Assembly (NCBI GenBank): GCA_022844475.1
Contig: JALHLR010000020.1
Span: 1 to 64,000, forward strand
From: Hyphomonadaceae bacterium
GTDB taxonomy: Bacteria > Pseudomonadota > Alphaproteobacteria > Caulobacterales > Hyphomonadaceae
Length of the DNA stretch: 64,000 bases
Direction of reading: 5' to 3'
Part shown: piece after piece, positions 43,952 through 53,036 of the stretch
How positions within the stretch are numbered: the first letter of the stretch is position 1
How the letters are laid out: each line of letters begins with the position of its first letter
The notes under the pieces: model-generated
Databases searched by the model: none
Told to the model about the DNA's origin: nothing
What the model saw: the letters and a program-made list of their open reading frames with translations, nothing else
Program-made: the position numbers and the translations under genes

Positions 43952-44749
43952 TCAGGCGGCGAACTTCTGCTCAGAACGCCCCCGTTCCGACGCCGGGTCG
44001 AGAAGCGAAAGCAGCGCCCGCACTTCCGAGCGGCCTGCGAGCTCACTCATGGTCAGCTTGCCGTCAGCGGGCATGTCGAACACGGTGCGGCCATCAAGAC
44101 CCAGCGCGCGGTGAACGACGCGGTCGCGCAGGCTCCAGGTCGATTCGAAGCCCGCTTCCTCGGCGATCGCGGCCACACGCTGGTTGACCGTGTTGGAAAT
44201 CCGGCTGGCCAGCGCCGAAACGCGGTTCAGAACGACGTGCCAGCGTTGCACAGCAAGACCCGCGCGGCGCCGGTCGAAGCGCACCGTGTCGAGCATCTCG
44301 CGATAGTTGATGCGCGGAGCGGCGGGCTGGCCTGCCTTGGTGAACAGGCCGTGCATGTCGGCGGGGCTCTCATTCATCGGCGTGAGGATCAGGTCGGCCA
44401 GAAGGTGGGCTTCGTACACATCCGACAGATTGCCCGAGGACGTGTCGATGATCATCAGGTCATAGCCGTCCATCGCGGCCAGGCGAACCAGCGGCTCGAG
44501 CCGGCCGGCGTGCTTCGGGCGGGCATTGGTGCGGCTGTCTTCTTCAGTATCCATCAGCATGACGTGATCGGGGCATTCCAGCCTGGACGCCCGCCGAAGT
44601 GTCAGGAAACTGGACAGGTTGCGTGTATTCCGGTCGAGGTCGACGCAGGCCGTGCGCAGCCCGTCCTTGGTCGCCGCAACGCCCAGGAGGCAGGCCAGGG
44701 TCGTTTTGCCCGTGCCGCCCTTGAAACCGCCAATGGTTACCACCTGCAT
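43952..44749 (-). CDS. MipZ-like ParA-family ATPase
   Basis: 265 residues from ATG 44749 with GGAGAG 4 bp upstream. The deviant Walker A is KGGTGKTT (Lys10 and Lys15), Walker A' is CVDLDRNTRNLSSFLTLRRASRL, and Walker B is YDLMIIDTSSGNLSD. The segments LTPMNESPADMHGL and RWHVVLNRVSALASRISNTVNQRV, ending in SLRDRVVHRALGLDGRTVFD, are closer to MipZ (division-site placement in Caulobacter) than to chromosomal ParA. It may be a second MipZ relative or a protein-cargo positioning ATPase. It is divergent from chvI. Confidence 0.85.
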   Translation of the reverse strand: MQVVTIGGFKGGTGKTTLACLLGVAATKDGLRTACVDLDRNTRNLSSFLTLRRASRLECPDHVMLMDTEEDSRTNARPKHAGRLEPLVRLAAMDGYDLMIIDTSSGNLSDVYEAHLLADLILTPMNESPADMHGLFTKAGQPAAPRINYREMLDTVRFDRRRAGLAVQRWHVVLNRVSALASRISNTVNQRVAAIAEEAGFESTWSLRDRVVHRALGLDGRTVFDMPADGKLTMSELAGRSEVRALLSLLDPASERGRSEQKFAA

Positions 44750-44964
44750 GGAACTCTCCATTTGACCCATGGCCGGCCGACCGGCGCCAGGGCCTGAACG
44801 CCTGCGTCTTCCCTTCGGACGTGTGTTTCAATTCGCGTGCCAGATGAGCGCCCGGGACGAGAACTGCCGGTTTGCAGGCAGATTCAGGGTACTTGCCCTT
44901 GCGCCCGCAGACCCCGATTATGGCGCAGTGCAGCGCGGCGGGACGCCGTGCGAGGAGACCCGGT

Positions 44965-45660
44965 ATGGCCACCATCGCCCTCGTCGACGACGACGAGAAC
45001 ATTGTCGAATCACTCAAGGTCTTCTTCGAGGCGGAAGGTTACCAGGTCCGCGCCTATCATGACGGCGCAGCCGCCCTCGCCGGCCTGTCGGAAAACCCGC
45101 CCGATATCGCCATTCTCGACGTGAAGATGCCGAAGATGGACGGGATGGAGCTGCTCCGTAAGCTGCGCCAGACCTCCAACCTGCCTGCGATCTTCCTCAC
45201 CTCCAAGGACGACGAGATCGACGAGGTGGTCGGCTTCAACATCGGCGCCGACGATTTCATCCGCAAGCCATGCTCGACGCGCCTGCTGGCCGAGCGGGTG
45301 AAGGCCATCCTGCGTCGCTCGCGCGGCGCATCGGCAACGCCGGAAGACGGTGACAAGAAGCCCATCGTCCGCGGCCGCCTCACGCTCGATCCGAACCGCC
45401 ACGCCTGCCAGTGGGACGGCAAGGTCGTGCGCCTCACCGTCACCGAATTCCTCATCCTCCAGGCCCTCGCCCAGCGCCCCGGCTACGTTAAGAGCCGCGA
45501 CCAGCTGATGGACGCGGCCTACGACGACCAGGTCTATGTCGATGACCGCACGATCGACAGCCACATCAAGCGGCTGCGGAAGAAGTTCAGGGACCTCGAC
45601 GATAATTTCGACGGCATCGAGACGCTCTACGGCGTGGGCTATCGCTACAAGGAAGCCTGA
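44965..45660 (+). CDS. chvI: Response regulator ChvI
   Basis: 231 residues from ATG 44965 with GAGGAGA upstream. Receiver domain with [23 protein letters not shown], phospho-acceptor Asp52 in [16 protein letters not shown] and [25 protein letters not shown], then an OmpR-type winged helix ending [11 protein letters not shown]. Very high similarity to ChvI, partner of ChvG in alphaproteobacterial envelope/acid stress control. The kinase gene follows 23 bp later. Confidence 0.96.
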   Translation: MATIALVDDDENIVESLKVFFEAEGYQVRAYHDGAAALAGLSENPPDIAILDVKMPKMDGMELLRKLRQTSNLPAIFLTSKDDEIDEVVGFNIGADDFIRKPCSTRLLAERVKAILRRSRGASATPEDGDKKPIVRGRLTLDPNRHACQWDGKVVRLTVTEFLILQALAQRPGYVKSRDQLMDAAYDDQVYVDDRTIDSHIKRLRKKFRDLDDNFDGIETLYGVGYRYKEA

Positions 45661-45683
45661 ACACATCGGGCAGGCCAGACACC

Positions 45684-47360
45684 GTGACCAGGCCAGACAA
45701 AGCGACGAGGCCCGACAAGGCTGCGAAGCCAGAGAAGGCTTCGAGACCTGACAAGGGCCTGCGGCTCGCGCCGCGCAAGGCGCGTTCCCTGCTCTGGTCT
45801 CCGATTGCGCGGCTCATCCTTGCTTCCAACCTCGCAGGCCTGATCATCCTGATCGCCGGCGCACTGGTGCTCAACGAAGTCCGGGCGAGTCTCGTCAACG
45901 CTCGCAAGGCCAGCCTCGAGGAAATGAGCCAGCTCATCTCCTCCTTCATGACAGACAACGCGACGACCGAAGAGCCAGTCGCCCTCGATCTCGACGAAGT
46001 CTTCCGCCAGCTGACGGCGATGCCGCTGACCAAGGCGACGCGCATCATCGTGCACGACCCGCAAAAGCAGATCGTCGCCGACACGCGCCTGCTGAAGGAC
46101 GTCATCAACCAGCGCGACCTGCCGCCCCTGCGCGATCCCAGCTGGCTCGAACGCACATGGCTCGACACGGTGCGCGCGATCAACCGCACCTTCGAATCCG
46201 TCAGTTCCCCCGGCCGGCCGCCCATCGCCGAAGTGCTTACGCTCGATGAGGAAGTGGCCCGCGCGGTGGAAGGCGAAGGCGTTTTCTCCGAACGCTTCAA
46301 CGATCAGGCCGAGCGCGTCTTGTCCGTCACCATGCCGATCGAGAAAGTGCTGCGCGTTGTCGGCACGCTGACCATCGAGACGAGCGACGTCTCCGAGATC
46401 ATCGCAGCCGAACGCGCAGCCCTCATTCCCCTGATCATTGTCGCCATCCTGGTTTCAATCATCACCGCGACACTCCTGACGCTGGGCATCGCGCGGCCGC
46501 TACGCCGCCTCGCCATCGCCTCTGACCGCGTCACCATGGGCGTCTCGCAGAAGCTCAATCTCGGGACGCTGCACAGCCGCAAGGACGAGATCGGCGATCT
46601 CTCGCGCGCGATGGAGGCGATGACCTCTTCGCTCTACGACCGGATCCAGGAGAACGAGCGCTTCGCCGCCGACGTGGCGCACGAACTCAAGAACCCCCTG
46701 ACCTCGATCCGCTCCGCCGTCGAGACGGCGCAGACGGTGAAGGACCCCGCTGCAAAGGAGAAGATGATGAACGTCATCGCGCGCGATGTCGTTCGCCTCG
46801 ATCGCCTGATCTCGGACATCTCCAACCTGTCGCGGCTCGAAGCGGAGATCGTCCGCGAGAAGCTGTCGCGCGTCGATCTTCGCAAGCTGCTGGAAGATAT
46901 CGTCTCGATCTACGCCGACACGGCGCGCGAGGCCGATGCGCGCGTGAAGCTCGTCGCCTCGCCAGGCCGCAACGCCGATGTCATGGGCCGCGAGGGGCCG
47001 CTCGGTCAGGTTCTGCGCAACCTCGTCGAGAATGCGCGCTCCTTCTCTCCGCCGGGCGGCGAGGTGACCGTTTCGCTGGCGAATGTCAGTTCACCCCGCG
47101 GCCCCATGGTCCGTCTCGTGGTCGAGGACCAGGGCCCGGGCATTCCGCCGGACAAGCTCGAGAAGATTTTCCAGCGCTTCTACACCGATCGCCCTGTCGG
47201 TACGAAGTTCGGGAATAATTCAGGTTTGGGCCTTTCAATCGTGCGTCAGATCACGGAGACGCACAGGGGTTCCGTCTGGGCCGAAAACCGGATGATCGAC
47301 GGCCAGATTGCAGGCGCGCGTTTCGTGGTGGAACTGCCCCCGGCGCCGCTGGATATCTGA
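45684..47360 (+). CDS. chvG: Sensor histidine kinase ChvG
   Basis: 558 residues from GTG 45684. An N-terminal basic leader with four short RPDKA-type repeats precedes TM1 (about 42-62); a periplasmic sensor region runs to TM2 (about 243-265), then HAMP, HisKA with His333 in FAADVAHELKNPLTSIRSAVE and HATPase with ENARSFS, EDQGPGIPPDKLEKIFQRFY and NNSGLGLSIVRQITETHRG. It phosphorylates ChvI in response to envelope conditions. The repeats are not typical of the family. EIIA follows 67 bp later; hprK, usually next, is absent here. Confidence 0.96.
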   Translation: MTRPDKATRPDKAAKPEKASRPDKGLRLAPRKARSLLWSPIARLILASNLAGLIILIAGALVLNEVRASLVNARKASLEEMSQLISSFMTDNATTEEPVALDLDEVFRQLTAMPLTKATRIIVHDPQKQIVADTRLLKDVINQRDLPPLRDPSWLERTWLDTVRAINRTFESVSSPGRPPIAEVLTLDEEVARAVEGEGVFSERFNDQAERVLSVTMPIEKVLRVVGTLTIETSDVSEIIAAERAALIPLIIVAILVSIITATLLTLGIARPLRRLAIASDRVTMGVSQKLNLGTLHSRKDEIGDLSRAMEAMTSSLYDRIQENERFAADVAHELKNPLTSIRSAVETAQTVKDPAAKEKMMNVIARDVVRLDRLISDISNLSRLEAEIVREKLSRVDLRKLLEDIVSIYADTAREADARVKLVASPGRNADVMGREGPLGQVLRNLVENARSFSPPGGEVTVSLANVSSPRGPMVRLVVEDQGPGIPPDKLEKIFQRFYTDRPVGTKFGNNSGLGLSIVRQITETHRGSVWAENRMIDGQIAGARFVVELPPAPLDI

Positions 47361-47427
47361 ATCACTATTGACCACGGAACAAACGAGTCCTCACCATGGT
47401 TTGCTGGAAAGAGCGGGAGTGCTTCCT

Positions 47428-47832
47428 ATGATCGGGTTGGTCGTGGTCACACACGGCCGGTTGGCCGAGGAGTTCATCTCCGCCGCCGAGCACGTCGTCG
47501 GACCTCTCGAAAATGTCAGCGCAATCTGCATAGGCCCTGACGACGACATGGACATGCGCCGCCGCGAGATCATCGCCGCCGCGAAAGCCACCGACACCGG
47601 CGCAGGCGTCGTCATCCTCACCGACATGTTCGGCGGCACGCCGTCCAACCTCGCCATCTCGGTGATGGGCGGCGCCAAGATCGAAGTGATCGCAGGCGTG
47701 AACCTGCCCATGCTGATCAAGCTTGCCGAAGTTCGCAGCCGCCTCGCCCTCGCCGAGGCCGCGCTCGCCGCTCAGGAAGCCGGACGCAAATACATCTCCG
47801 TCGCCTCCACCCTGCTGCAGCGAGCCGGATGA
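47428..47832 (+). CDS. PTS EIIA component (mannose-type, ManX/PtsM-like)
   Basis: 134 residues from ATG 47428. Phospho-acceptor His9 in MIGLVVVTHGRLAEEF, with IICIGPDDDM-like AICIGPDDDMDMRRREIIAAA and GVVILTDMFGGTPSNLAIS characteristic of EIIA-Man. In alphaproteobacteria this protein is part of a regulatory PTS, not of sugar uptake. Its stop overlaps the HPr gene (ATGA). It follows chvG directly. Confidence 0.95.
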   Translation: MIGLVVVTHGRLAEEFISAAEHVVGPLENVSAICIGPDDDMDMRRREIIAAAKATDTGAGVVILTDMFGGTPSNLAISVMGGAKIEVIAGVNLPMLIKLAEVRSRLALAEAALAAQEAGRKYISVASTLLQRAG

Positions 47833-48122
47833 GCGAGACCCCGAATGGTGAGGCATGGTCACGCAGCGCAGAGCTCGTGAACCAGCGCGGGCTGCATGCA
47901 CGCGCCTCCGCAGCCTTCGCGCGCGAGGCCTCGAGGTTCGATGCGAGGATCACCGTCCGCTATGACGGAATGTCCGCAAGCGCCGCCTCGATCATGGACC
48001 TGCTGATGCTCGGTGCACGCTTCGGCCAGATCATCGAGATCGACGCTGAAGGCCCGCAGGCCCGCGAAGCGCTTGACGCCGTATGCGATCTGATCGGCCG
48101 CAGGTTCGACGAGCGCGAGTAG
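47829..48122 (+). CDS. Phosphocarrier protein HPr
   Basis: 97 residues. The active site is His23 in VNQRGLHARASAAFA; the regulatory serine corresponds to Ser54 in GMSASAASIMDLLML, equivalent to E. coli Ser46. The rest follows HPr: GQIIEIDAEGPQAREALDAV. It relays phosphate from EI to EIIA. The regulatory Ser is kept although no hprK is found at the usual position. No EI is seen in the window. Confidence 0.95.
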   Translation: MSETPNGEAWSRSAELVNQRGLHARASAAFAREASRFDARITVRYDGMSASAASIMDLLMLGARFGQIIEIDAEGPQAREALDAVCDLIGRRFDERE

Positions 48123-48154
48123 TCGCGGCATCGGTGAGGACGAGGTCCACCGAC

Positions 48155-48724
48155 CTAGCGGCCCCCGCGGTCCCTCGGCGGCGTACCGCGTCCCCGGATC
48201 GTGCCCCAGTCCAGCCCCTGCCCTTGCTGGGCCTGCTGATTGAGTCGTGACAAGGGCTGCAGAAGATCCGCGAACGTAAGATCGCCATTCGGCTGGATCT
48301 GCCCTGCGATCCGCACGAGACCCGCGGCGAACTCCGCCTTCGTCACAGAGCGGTCGAGATCGATGTCGAATGTCATGGCGTTGGCCATCAGGTCGGACGG
48401 GTTGCCCATCCTGGCCGCCCAATCGGTCTGCTCGAAACCCGTGATCTGCTGGTCGCCATTTGCGTCCGCCGCCATGAAAGCCAGCGAGGCGCCCGCCTCG
48501 ATCTCAGCGCTCGTGATCCTGCCGTCGAAGTCTGCGTCGAACCGCGCATAAATGAGCGCGCCCGGCGCAACCACCTTCACGCCATCCGGGGCCCGCGGCG
48601 CACCGCCCGGCGAGACCTGACCGGTTATGCGGTCGATCGTTTCGACATCCTGCGCAAAAACAGGCGCTGCGCACATGCCGAGCACGACGAAGGCAATTCC
48701 AGCGCGAAACGGCGTTCCCGGCAT
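48155..48724 (-). CDS. EF-hand domain protein, secreted
   Basis: 189 residues with Sec signal PFRAGIAFVVLGMCAAPVFA. Three EF-hand loops: DADFDGRITSAE (about 65-76), DANGDQQITGFE (about 87-98) and DIDLDRSVTKAE (about 120-131); all keep most Ca ligands at 1, 3, 5 and 12. The Gly/Arg-rich C-terminus is disordered. Probably periplasmic calcium-binding, role unknown. It converges on the HPr gene. Confidence 0.88.
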   Translation of the reverse strand: MPGTPFRAGIAFVVLGMCAAPVFAQDVETIDRITGQVSPGGAPRAPDGVKVVAPGALIYARFDADFDGRITSAEIEAGASLAFMAADANGDQQITGFEQTDWAARMGNPSDLMANAMTFDIDLDRSVTKAEFAAGLVRIAGQIQPNGDLTFADLLQPLSRLNQQAQQGQGLDWGTIRGRGTPPRDRGGR

Positions 48725-48879
48725 TCGATCACCTCACACGGCTTCCGCAGCGCCCGTCTGTCTTGCGGAGGCGGACTGTGGCCCCAAGGCAACAGCCAGC
48801 GCAACCCTTCGATACAGAGAGATGGGATCCGGAAGGTGGCGAAGCGAGGGCGCCCCGGACGCCTTTTGAACGGGTCGCT

Positions 48880-48909
48880 AAATCATATAAAGATATCCTT
48901 ATATGATTT
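48880..48909. promoter_or_regulatory. 30-bp palindromic operator before ahcY
   Basis: An almost perfect inverted repeat centred between 48894 and 48895: 14 of 15 base pairs match, left arm AAATCATATAAAGAT and right arm ATCCTTATATGATTT. Very A/T-rich in a GC-rich genome, 72 bp before ahcY. Its dyad layout is that of a dimeric repressor site. ArsR-type SahR regulators control SAM-cycle genes in some Proteobacteria; assignment to that family is inference. Confidence 0.8.
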
Positions 48910-48981
48910 GCCGGGCGCGCGGCGCTCTGCTACACGCCCCGCACAAACGAAAAGCCCCGAAACAAGCTGAGGAGTGCGGTG

Positions 48982-50382
48982 ATGGCGTTCGATGATTTCA
49001 AGGTGGCGGACATTTCCCTCGCCGATTACGGCCGCAAGGAACTCGTGATCGCCGAAACCGAAATGCCGGGCCTCATGTCGACCCGCGCCGAATACGGCAA
49101 AGCGCAGCCGCTGAAGGGCGCGCGCATCACCGGCTCGCTCCACATGACGATCCAGACCGGCGTACTGATCGAGACACTGACGCATCTCGGCGCCCAGGTC
49201 CGCTGGGCCTCGTGCAACATCTTCTCGACCCAGGACCACGCAGCAGCCGCCATCGCCAAAGCCGGCGTCCCGGTCTTCGCCGTGAAGGGCGAGAGCCTCG
49301 AAGAGTACTGGGACTACACCGACAAGATCTTCCAGTGGCCGGATGGCGGCTTCACCAACATGATCCTCGATGATGGCGGCGACGCCACCATGTACATCCT
49401 CATCGGCGCGCGCGTTGAAGAGGGCGAGACCCAGCTGATCGAGAAGCCTGAATCGGAAGAGGAAATCTACTTCTTCAAGCAGATCAAGAAGCGCCTTGCC
49501 CAGTCGCCCGGCTGGTTCACGAAGCAGCGCCACGCCATCAAGGGCGTCACCGAAGAAACCACCACGGGCGTCAACCGCCTCTATCGCCTGATGGAAAAGG
49601 GCCACCTGCCCTTCCCCGCGATCAACGTGAACGACTCGGTCACCAAGTCGAAATTCGACAACAAGTACGGCTGCAAGGAGTCGCTGGTCGATGGCATCCG
49701 CCGCGCCACCGACACCATGATGGCCGGCAAGGTCGCCGTGGTGTGCGGCTATGGCGACGTCGGCAAGGGCTCGGCCGCCTCGCTGCAGGGCGCCGGCGCC
49801 CGCGTGAAAGTCACGGAAGTCGACCCGATCTGCGCGCTGCAGGCCTGCATGGACGGCTATGAAGTCGTCACGCTCGAAGACGTCGTGAAGACCGCTGACA
49901 TCTTCATCACCACGACCGGCAACAAGGACATCATCCGCCTCGAGCACATGCGCGAGATGAAGGACATGGCCATCGTCGGAAACATCGGCCACTTCGACAA
50001 CGAGATCCAGGTCGCGTCCCTGCGCAACTACAAGTGGGACAACATCAAGCCGCAGGTCGACATGATTTCCTTCCCCGACGGGAAGCGGATGATCCTCCTG
50101 TCGGAAGGCCGCCTCCTGAACCTCGGCAACGCCACCGGCCATCCCAGCTTCGTGATGTCCGCCTCCTTCACCAACCAGACGCTGGCGCAGATCGAACTGT
50201 GGACCAACGGCAAGGCCTACGAGAACAAGGTCTATACCCTGCCCAAGAAGCTCGACGAGAAGGTCGCCATGCTCCACCTCAACAAGCTCGGCGCCAACCT
50301 CACCAGGCTGACGCCCGACCAGGCCTCCTACATCGGCGTCGCGCCGGAAGGCCCCTACAAGCCGGAGCACTACCGCTACTAG
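48982..50382 (+). CDS. ahcY: Adenosylhomocysteinase
   Basis: 466 residues from ATG 48982, 7 bp after GGAG. NAD-dependent SAH hydrolase: [76 protein letters not shown] in the NAD-binding strand and the C-terminal KPEHYRY that folds over the active site. It splits S-adenosylhomocysteine into homocysteine and adenosine, sustaining methylation. A 30-bp palindrome lies in the promoter. Confidence 0.98.
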   Translation: MAFDDFKVADISLADYGRKELVIAETEMPGLMSTRAEYGKAQPLKGARITGSLHMTIQTGVLIETLTHLGAQVRWASCNIFSTQDHAAAAIAKAGVPVFAVKGESLEEYWDYTDKIFQWPDGGFTNMILDDGGDATMYILIGARVEEGETQLIEKPESEEEIYFFKQIKKRLAQSPGWFTKQRHAIKGVTEETTTGVNRLYRLMEKGHLPFPAINVNDSVTKSKFDNKYGCKESLVDGIRRATDTMMAGKVAVVCGYGDVGKGSAASLQGAGARVKVTEVDPICALQACMDGYEVVTLEDVVKTADIFITTTGNKDIIRLEHMREMKDMAIVGNIGHFDNEIQVASLRNYKWDNIKPQVDMISFPDGKRMILLSEGRLLNLGNATGHPSFVMSASFTNQTLAQIELWTNGKAYENKVYTLPKKLDEKVAMLHLNKLGANLTRLTPDQASYIGVAPEGPYKPEHYRY

Positions 50383-50742
50383 GCGAGGCAATCAGGAGAA
50401 GATCGCTTTCTCCGGAACCACTCGCGCGAAGTCGCGTTCTTCACCTGTCACGGCCGGTGTTCCTTATCCGCCCCCCCCGACCCCGCAGGGACCCTGGCTG
50501 TGACATCGCTTTACCGGAACGGGCGACCTGGACAGGGGTCGCCCGCTCTGCGTTCAGGTTTGGCGCAGGCTTCCCACGGGCGCGCTGCCTCTGCTGCAGT
50601 GCGAAGTAAATAGCAGCCGCTGAAAATATTCCTGCTTCCGCCCCCCGCGCGACAGGCGTAACAGCCGCCTCCGTTCGGGATCCGGTCCGGTCTGGCTCAG
50701 GCCTGCAGGGCTTTGCGTGGTTCGCGGCTGAAGGCACACACG
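50383..50742. other. Long intergenic region between ahcY and kup
   Basis: 360 bp with no convincing gene. It contains GGAGAA/TTCTCC (50395-50413), an 8-bp perfect stem GGGCGACC/GGTCGCCC (50521-50528 and 50537-50544, 8-nt loop), and a C-rich tract near 50469-50478. Neither hairpin has a T tail. It may hold the ahcY 3' end and a kup leader. Confidence 0.5.
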
Positions 50743-52716
50743 ATGAGCGATGCTTCCCCTGACGGCGGCGCAGCTCAGGCGACTGATGGCAAGCCGAGCG
50801 GCGCCCGGTTCTGGGCGCTTGCGCTGGGATCCGTGGGCGTCGTGTTCGGCGACATCGGCACCAGCCCGCTCTACGCCTTCAAGGAATCCATCCACCACAT
50901 CAATGTGCGCAACCACGAGGCCGCGGGCATCGAGGTCGGGCCCGACACCGATCTGACCACGATACCGCTTTTGCGGGATGATGTTCTGGGCGTGATCTCG
51001 CTGATGCTGTGGTCGCTGATCATCGTCGTCACGATCAAGTACATCTTCATCCTGACCCGCCTCGACAACAAGGGTGAAGGCGGCACGCTGTCCCTGATGG
51101 CGCTGGTGTCCCGCACCATCGGGCGGCGAACGCCGCTCCTCTTCCTGATCGCCATCTGCGGCGCAGGCATGTTCTTCGGCGACGCGCTGCTGACGCCCGC
51201 CATGTCGGTCCTCTCAGCGGTCGAAGGCGTCACCGTCATCGAAGAGCTGCAGGGCAAGGTCGAGCCATTCATCATACCCGTGGCGATCGGCCTGCTGACG
51301 GGACTGTTCCTGATCCAGAAACGCGGCACGTCCATTGTGGGCAGGCTGTTCGGGCCGATCTGCCTTGTCTGGTTCCTCACACTCGGCGCGCTGGGCCTCT
51401 ATCACATCATAATGGACGGGATGGCGATCTTCGCTGCGTTCAGCCCGCACCACGCCATCATGTTCCTGGCGACGCACCAGCTGCTGGGCTTCGTTGTCCT
51501 GGGATCTGTCTTCCTTTGCGTCACAGGCGCCGAAGCGCTCTATGCCGACATGGGCCATTTCGGGCGCCGGCCGATTGTCGCGACCTGGATCTGGCTCGTG
51601 CTGCCCTGCCTTGCGCTCAACTATCTTGGCCAGGGCGCCATGGTTCTCGCCCACCCGGAAACGACGGCCAATCCGTTCTTCCTGATGGCCCCGGATGTGC
51701 TGCAGGCACCGCTCGTGATCCTCGCGACGATGGCGACCATCGTGGCAAGCCAGGCCGTAATCACCGGCACGTACTCCATGGCGCAGCAGGCCGTGCAACT
51801 TGGCCTGCTGCCGCGGTTGCAGATCGTCAACACGTCCGCAAAGGAGCACGGCCAGATCTACATGCCGCAAGTGAACTGGATGCTGGCCGCAGGCGTTATC
51901 TTCCTTGTCGTTGCGTTCAAGTCATCAAGCGCGTTGGCGGCCGCCTACGGTGTCTCCGTCATCGGCGCCATGATCACATCCACGCTGCTCGCCTTCATCG
52001 CCGCGCAACGCATCTGGAAGATGTCGCTGTGGATGTCTGCCCTGATCGTGCTGCCCTTCGTCGCGATCGAAGGAGTCTTCCTCACATCCAACCTCCTGAA
52101 AGTCCCTCAGGGCGGCTATGTCCCGCTCCTCATCGCCAGCGTGATGATGCTGATATTCTGGACCTGGGTTCGTGGCGCGCGCCTGCTGACCGAGCGCACA
52201 CGCAACAGCGTCACGCTTGAGGACGTCATCAAGAGCCTCGACGTGAAGCTGCCCCACATCGTCAAGGGCACGGCCGTCTTCCTCACCGCCGAACCCAATT
52301 CCGCGCCGACCGCCCTGCTGCACAATCTCAAGCACAACAAGGTCATCCACGAGAACAACGTCGTCCTCACCGTGAAGACGGCGGATGTCCCCTATGTGCA
52401 CGACGACAAGAAGCTGTCCTTCGAAGAGATATCGCCCCACTTCAATCGCCTCACCATGAAGTTCGGTTTCATGGAGACGCCCAACGTCACCTATGGGCTC
52501 ACACTGGCAAAGAAGAAGACCGAGCTGTCCTTCGACATCATGTCGACCTCCTTCTTCCTCAGCCGCCGCACGCTGCTTGCCGACGGCAAGCACGGCATGC
52601 CGCTCTGGCAGGACCACCTCTTCATCTTCCTCAACCGCAACGCCACCAACGCCACGGAATTCTTCCGAATCCCGACCTCCCGCGTTGTGGAAATGGGCTC
52701 CCAGCTGACGATCTGA
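50743..52716 (+). CDS. kup: Kup-type potassium uptake transporter
   Basis: 657 residues from ATG 50743; the frame continues 30 bp upstream. Twelve hydrophobic segments and the Kup signature: GVVFGDIGTSPLYAFKESI, KYIFILTRLDNKGEGGTLSLMAL, AICGAGMFFGDALLTPAMSVLSAVEG and FVVLGSVFLCVTGAEALYADMGHFG, with a cytoplasmic C-terminal domain (about 475-657). It imports K+ with H+ symport. Mutual spacing suggests it is monocistronic. Charged C-terminal regions are typical. Confidence 0.97.
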   Translation: MSDASPDGGAAQATDGKPSGARFWALALGSVGVVFGDIGTSPLYAFKESIHHINVRNHEAAGIEVGPDTDLTTIPLLRDDVLGVISLMLWSLIIVVTIKYIFILTRLDNKGEGGTLSLMALVSRTIGRRTPLLFLIAICGAGMFFGDALLTPAMSVLSAVEGVTVIEELQGKVEPFIIPVAIGLLTGLFLIQKRGTSIVGRLFGPICLVWFLTLGALGLYHIIMDGMAIFAAFSPHHAIMFLATHQLLGFVVLGSVFLCVTGAEALYADMGHFGRRPIVATWIWLVLPCLALNYLGQGAMVLAHPETTANPFFLMAPDVLQAPLVILATMATIVASQAVITGTYSMAQQAVQLGLLPRLQIVNTSAKEHGQIYMPQVNWMLAAGVIFLVVAFKSSSALAAAYGVSVIGAMITSTLLAFIAAQRIWKMSLWMSALIVLPFVAIEGVFLTSNLLKVPQGGYVPLLIASVMMLIFWTWVRGARLLTERTRNSVTLEDVIKSLDVKLPHIVKGTAVFLTAEPNSAPTALLHNLKHNKVIHENNVVLTVKTADVPYVHDDKKLSFEEISPHFNRLTMKFGFMETPNVTYGLTLAKKKTELSFDIMSTSFFLSRRTLLADGKHGMPLWQDHLFIFLNRNATNATEFFRIPTSRVVEMGSQLTI

Positions 52717-53036
52717 ATCTGCGGATCGCCGGACCCCGCCTCCCCACGACACCCGCCTGCGGCGCAGGCGGACCGCGCAACTGCCGAAATCCTCCACCAC
52801 AAACAGCCGATTCCGGGCGCGCGCGTCCCCCACCGCCAGACCTGCGAGATGCTCCAGTCATTCACTCCGCATGGAAGGCCGCGGATCACCGTTCACCGGC
52901 GCGGGGCTGATGCGGGCGAACGGATAGAGCCTCTCGAGCCGAATAACCATTCAGCCTCCGCTGGCTTGGCCCTGCGATTGCTCTACCTTAAGGAAGGGCC
53001 TCAGCCGCCCGTTACCAAATGCACCGGAACACCGTG
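52717..53036. other. Intergenic region between kup and the phosphomannomutase gene
   Basis: 320 bp. An 8-bp perfect hairpin CCGCCTGC/GCAGGCGG (52753-52760 and 52764-52771, 3-nt loop) follows the kup stop by 36 bp but has no T tail. A 62-residue frame at 52849 has neither family similarity nor neighbour-like codon use. No other structure is evident. Confidence 0.45.

Noticed and set aside
48883-50391. A 502-residue open frame antisense to ahcY
   Set aside because: It is the reverse-strand shadow of ahcY; the product has no domain logic and the plus strand encodes a full AhcY.
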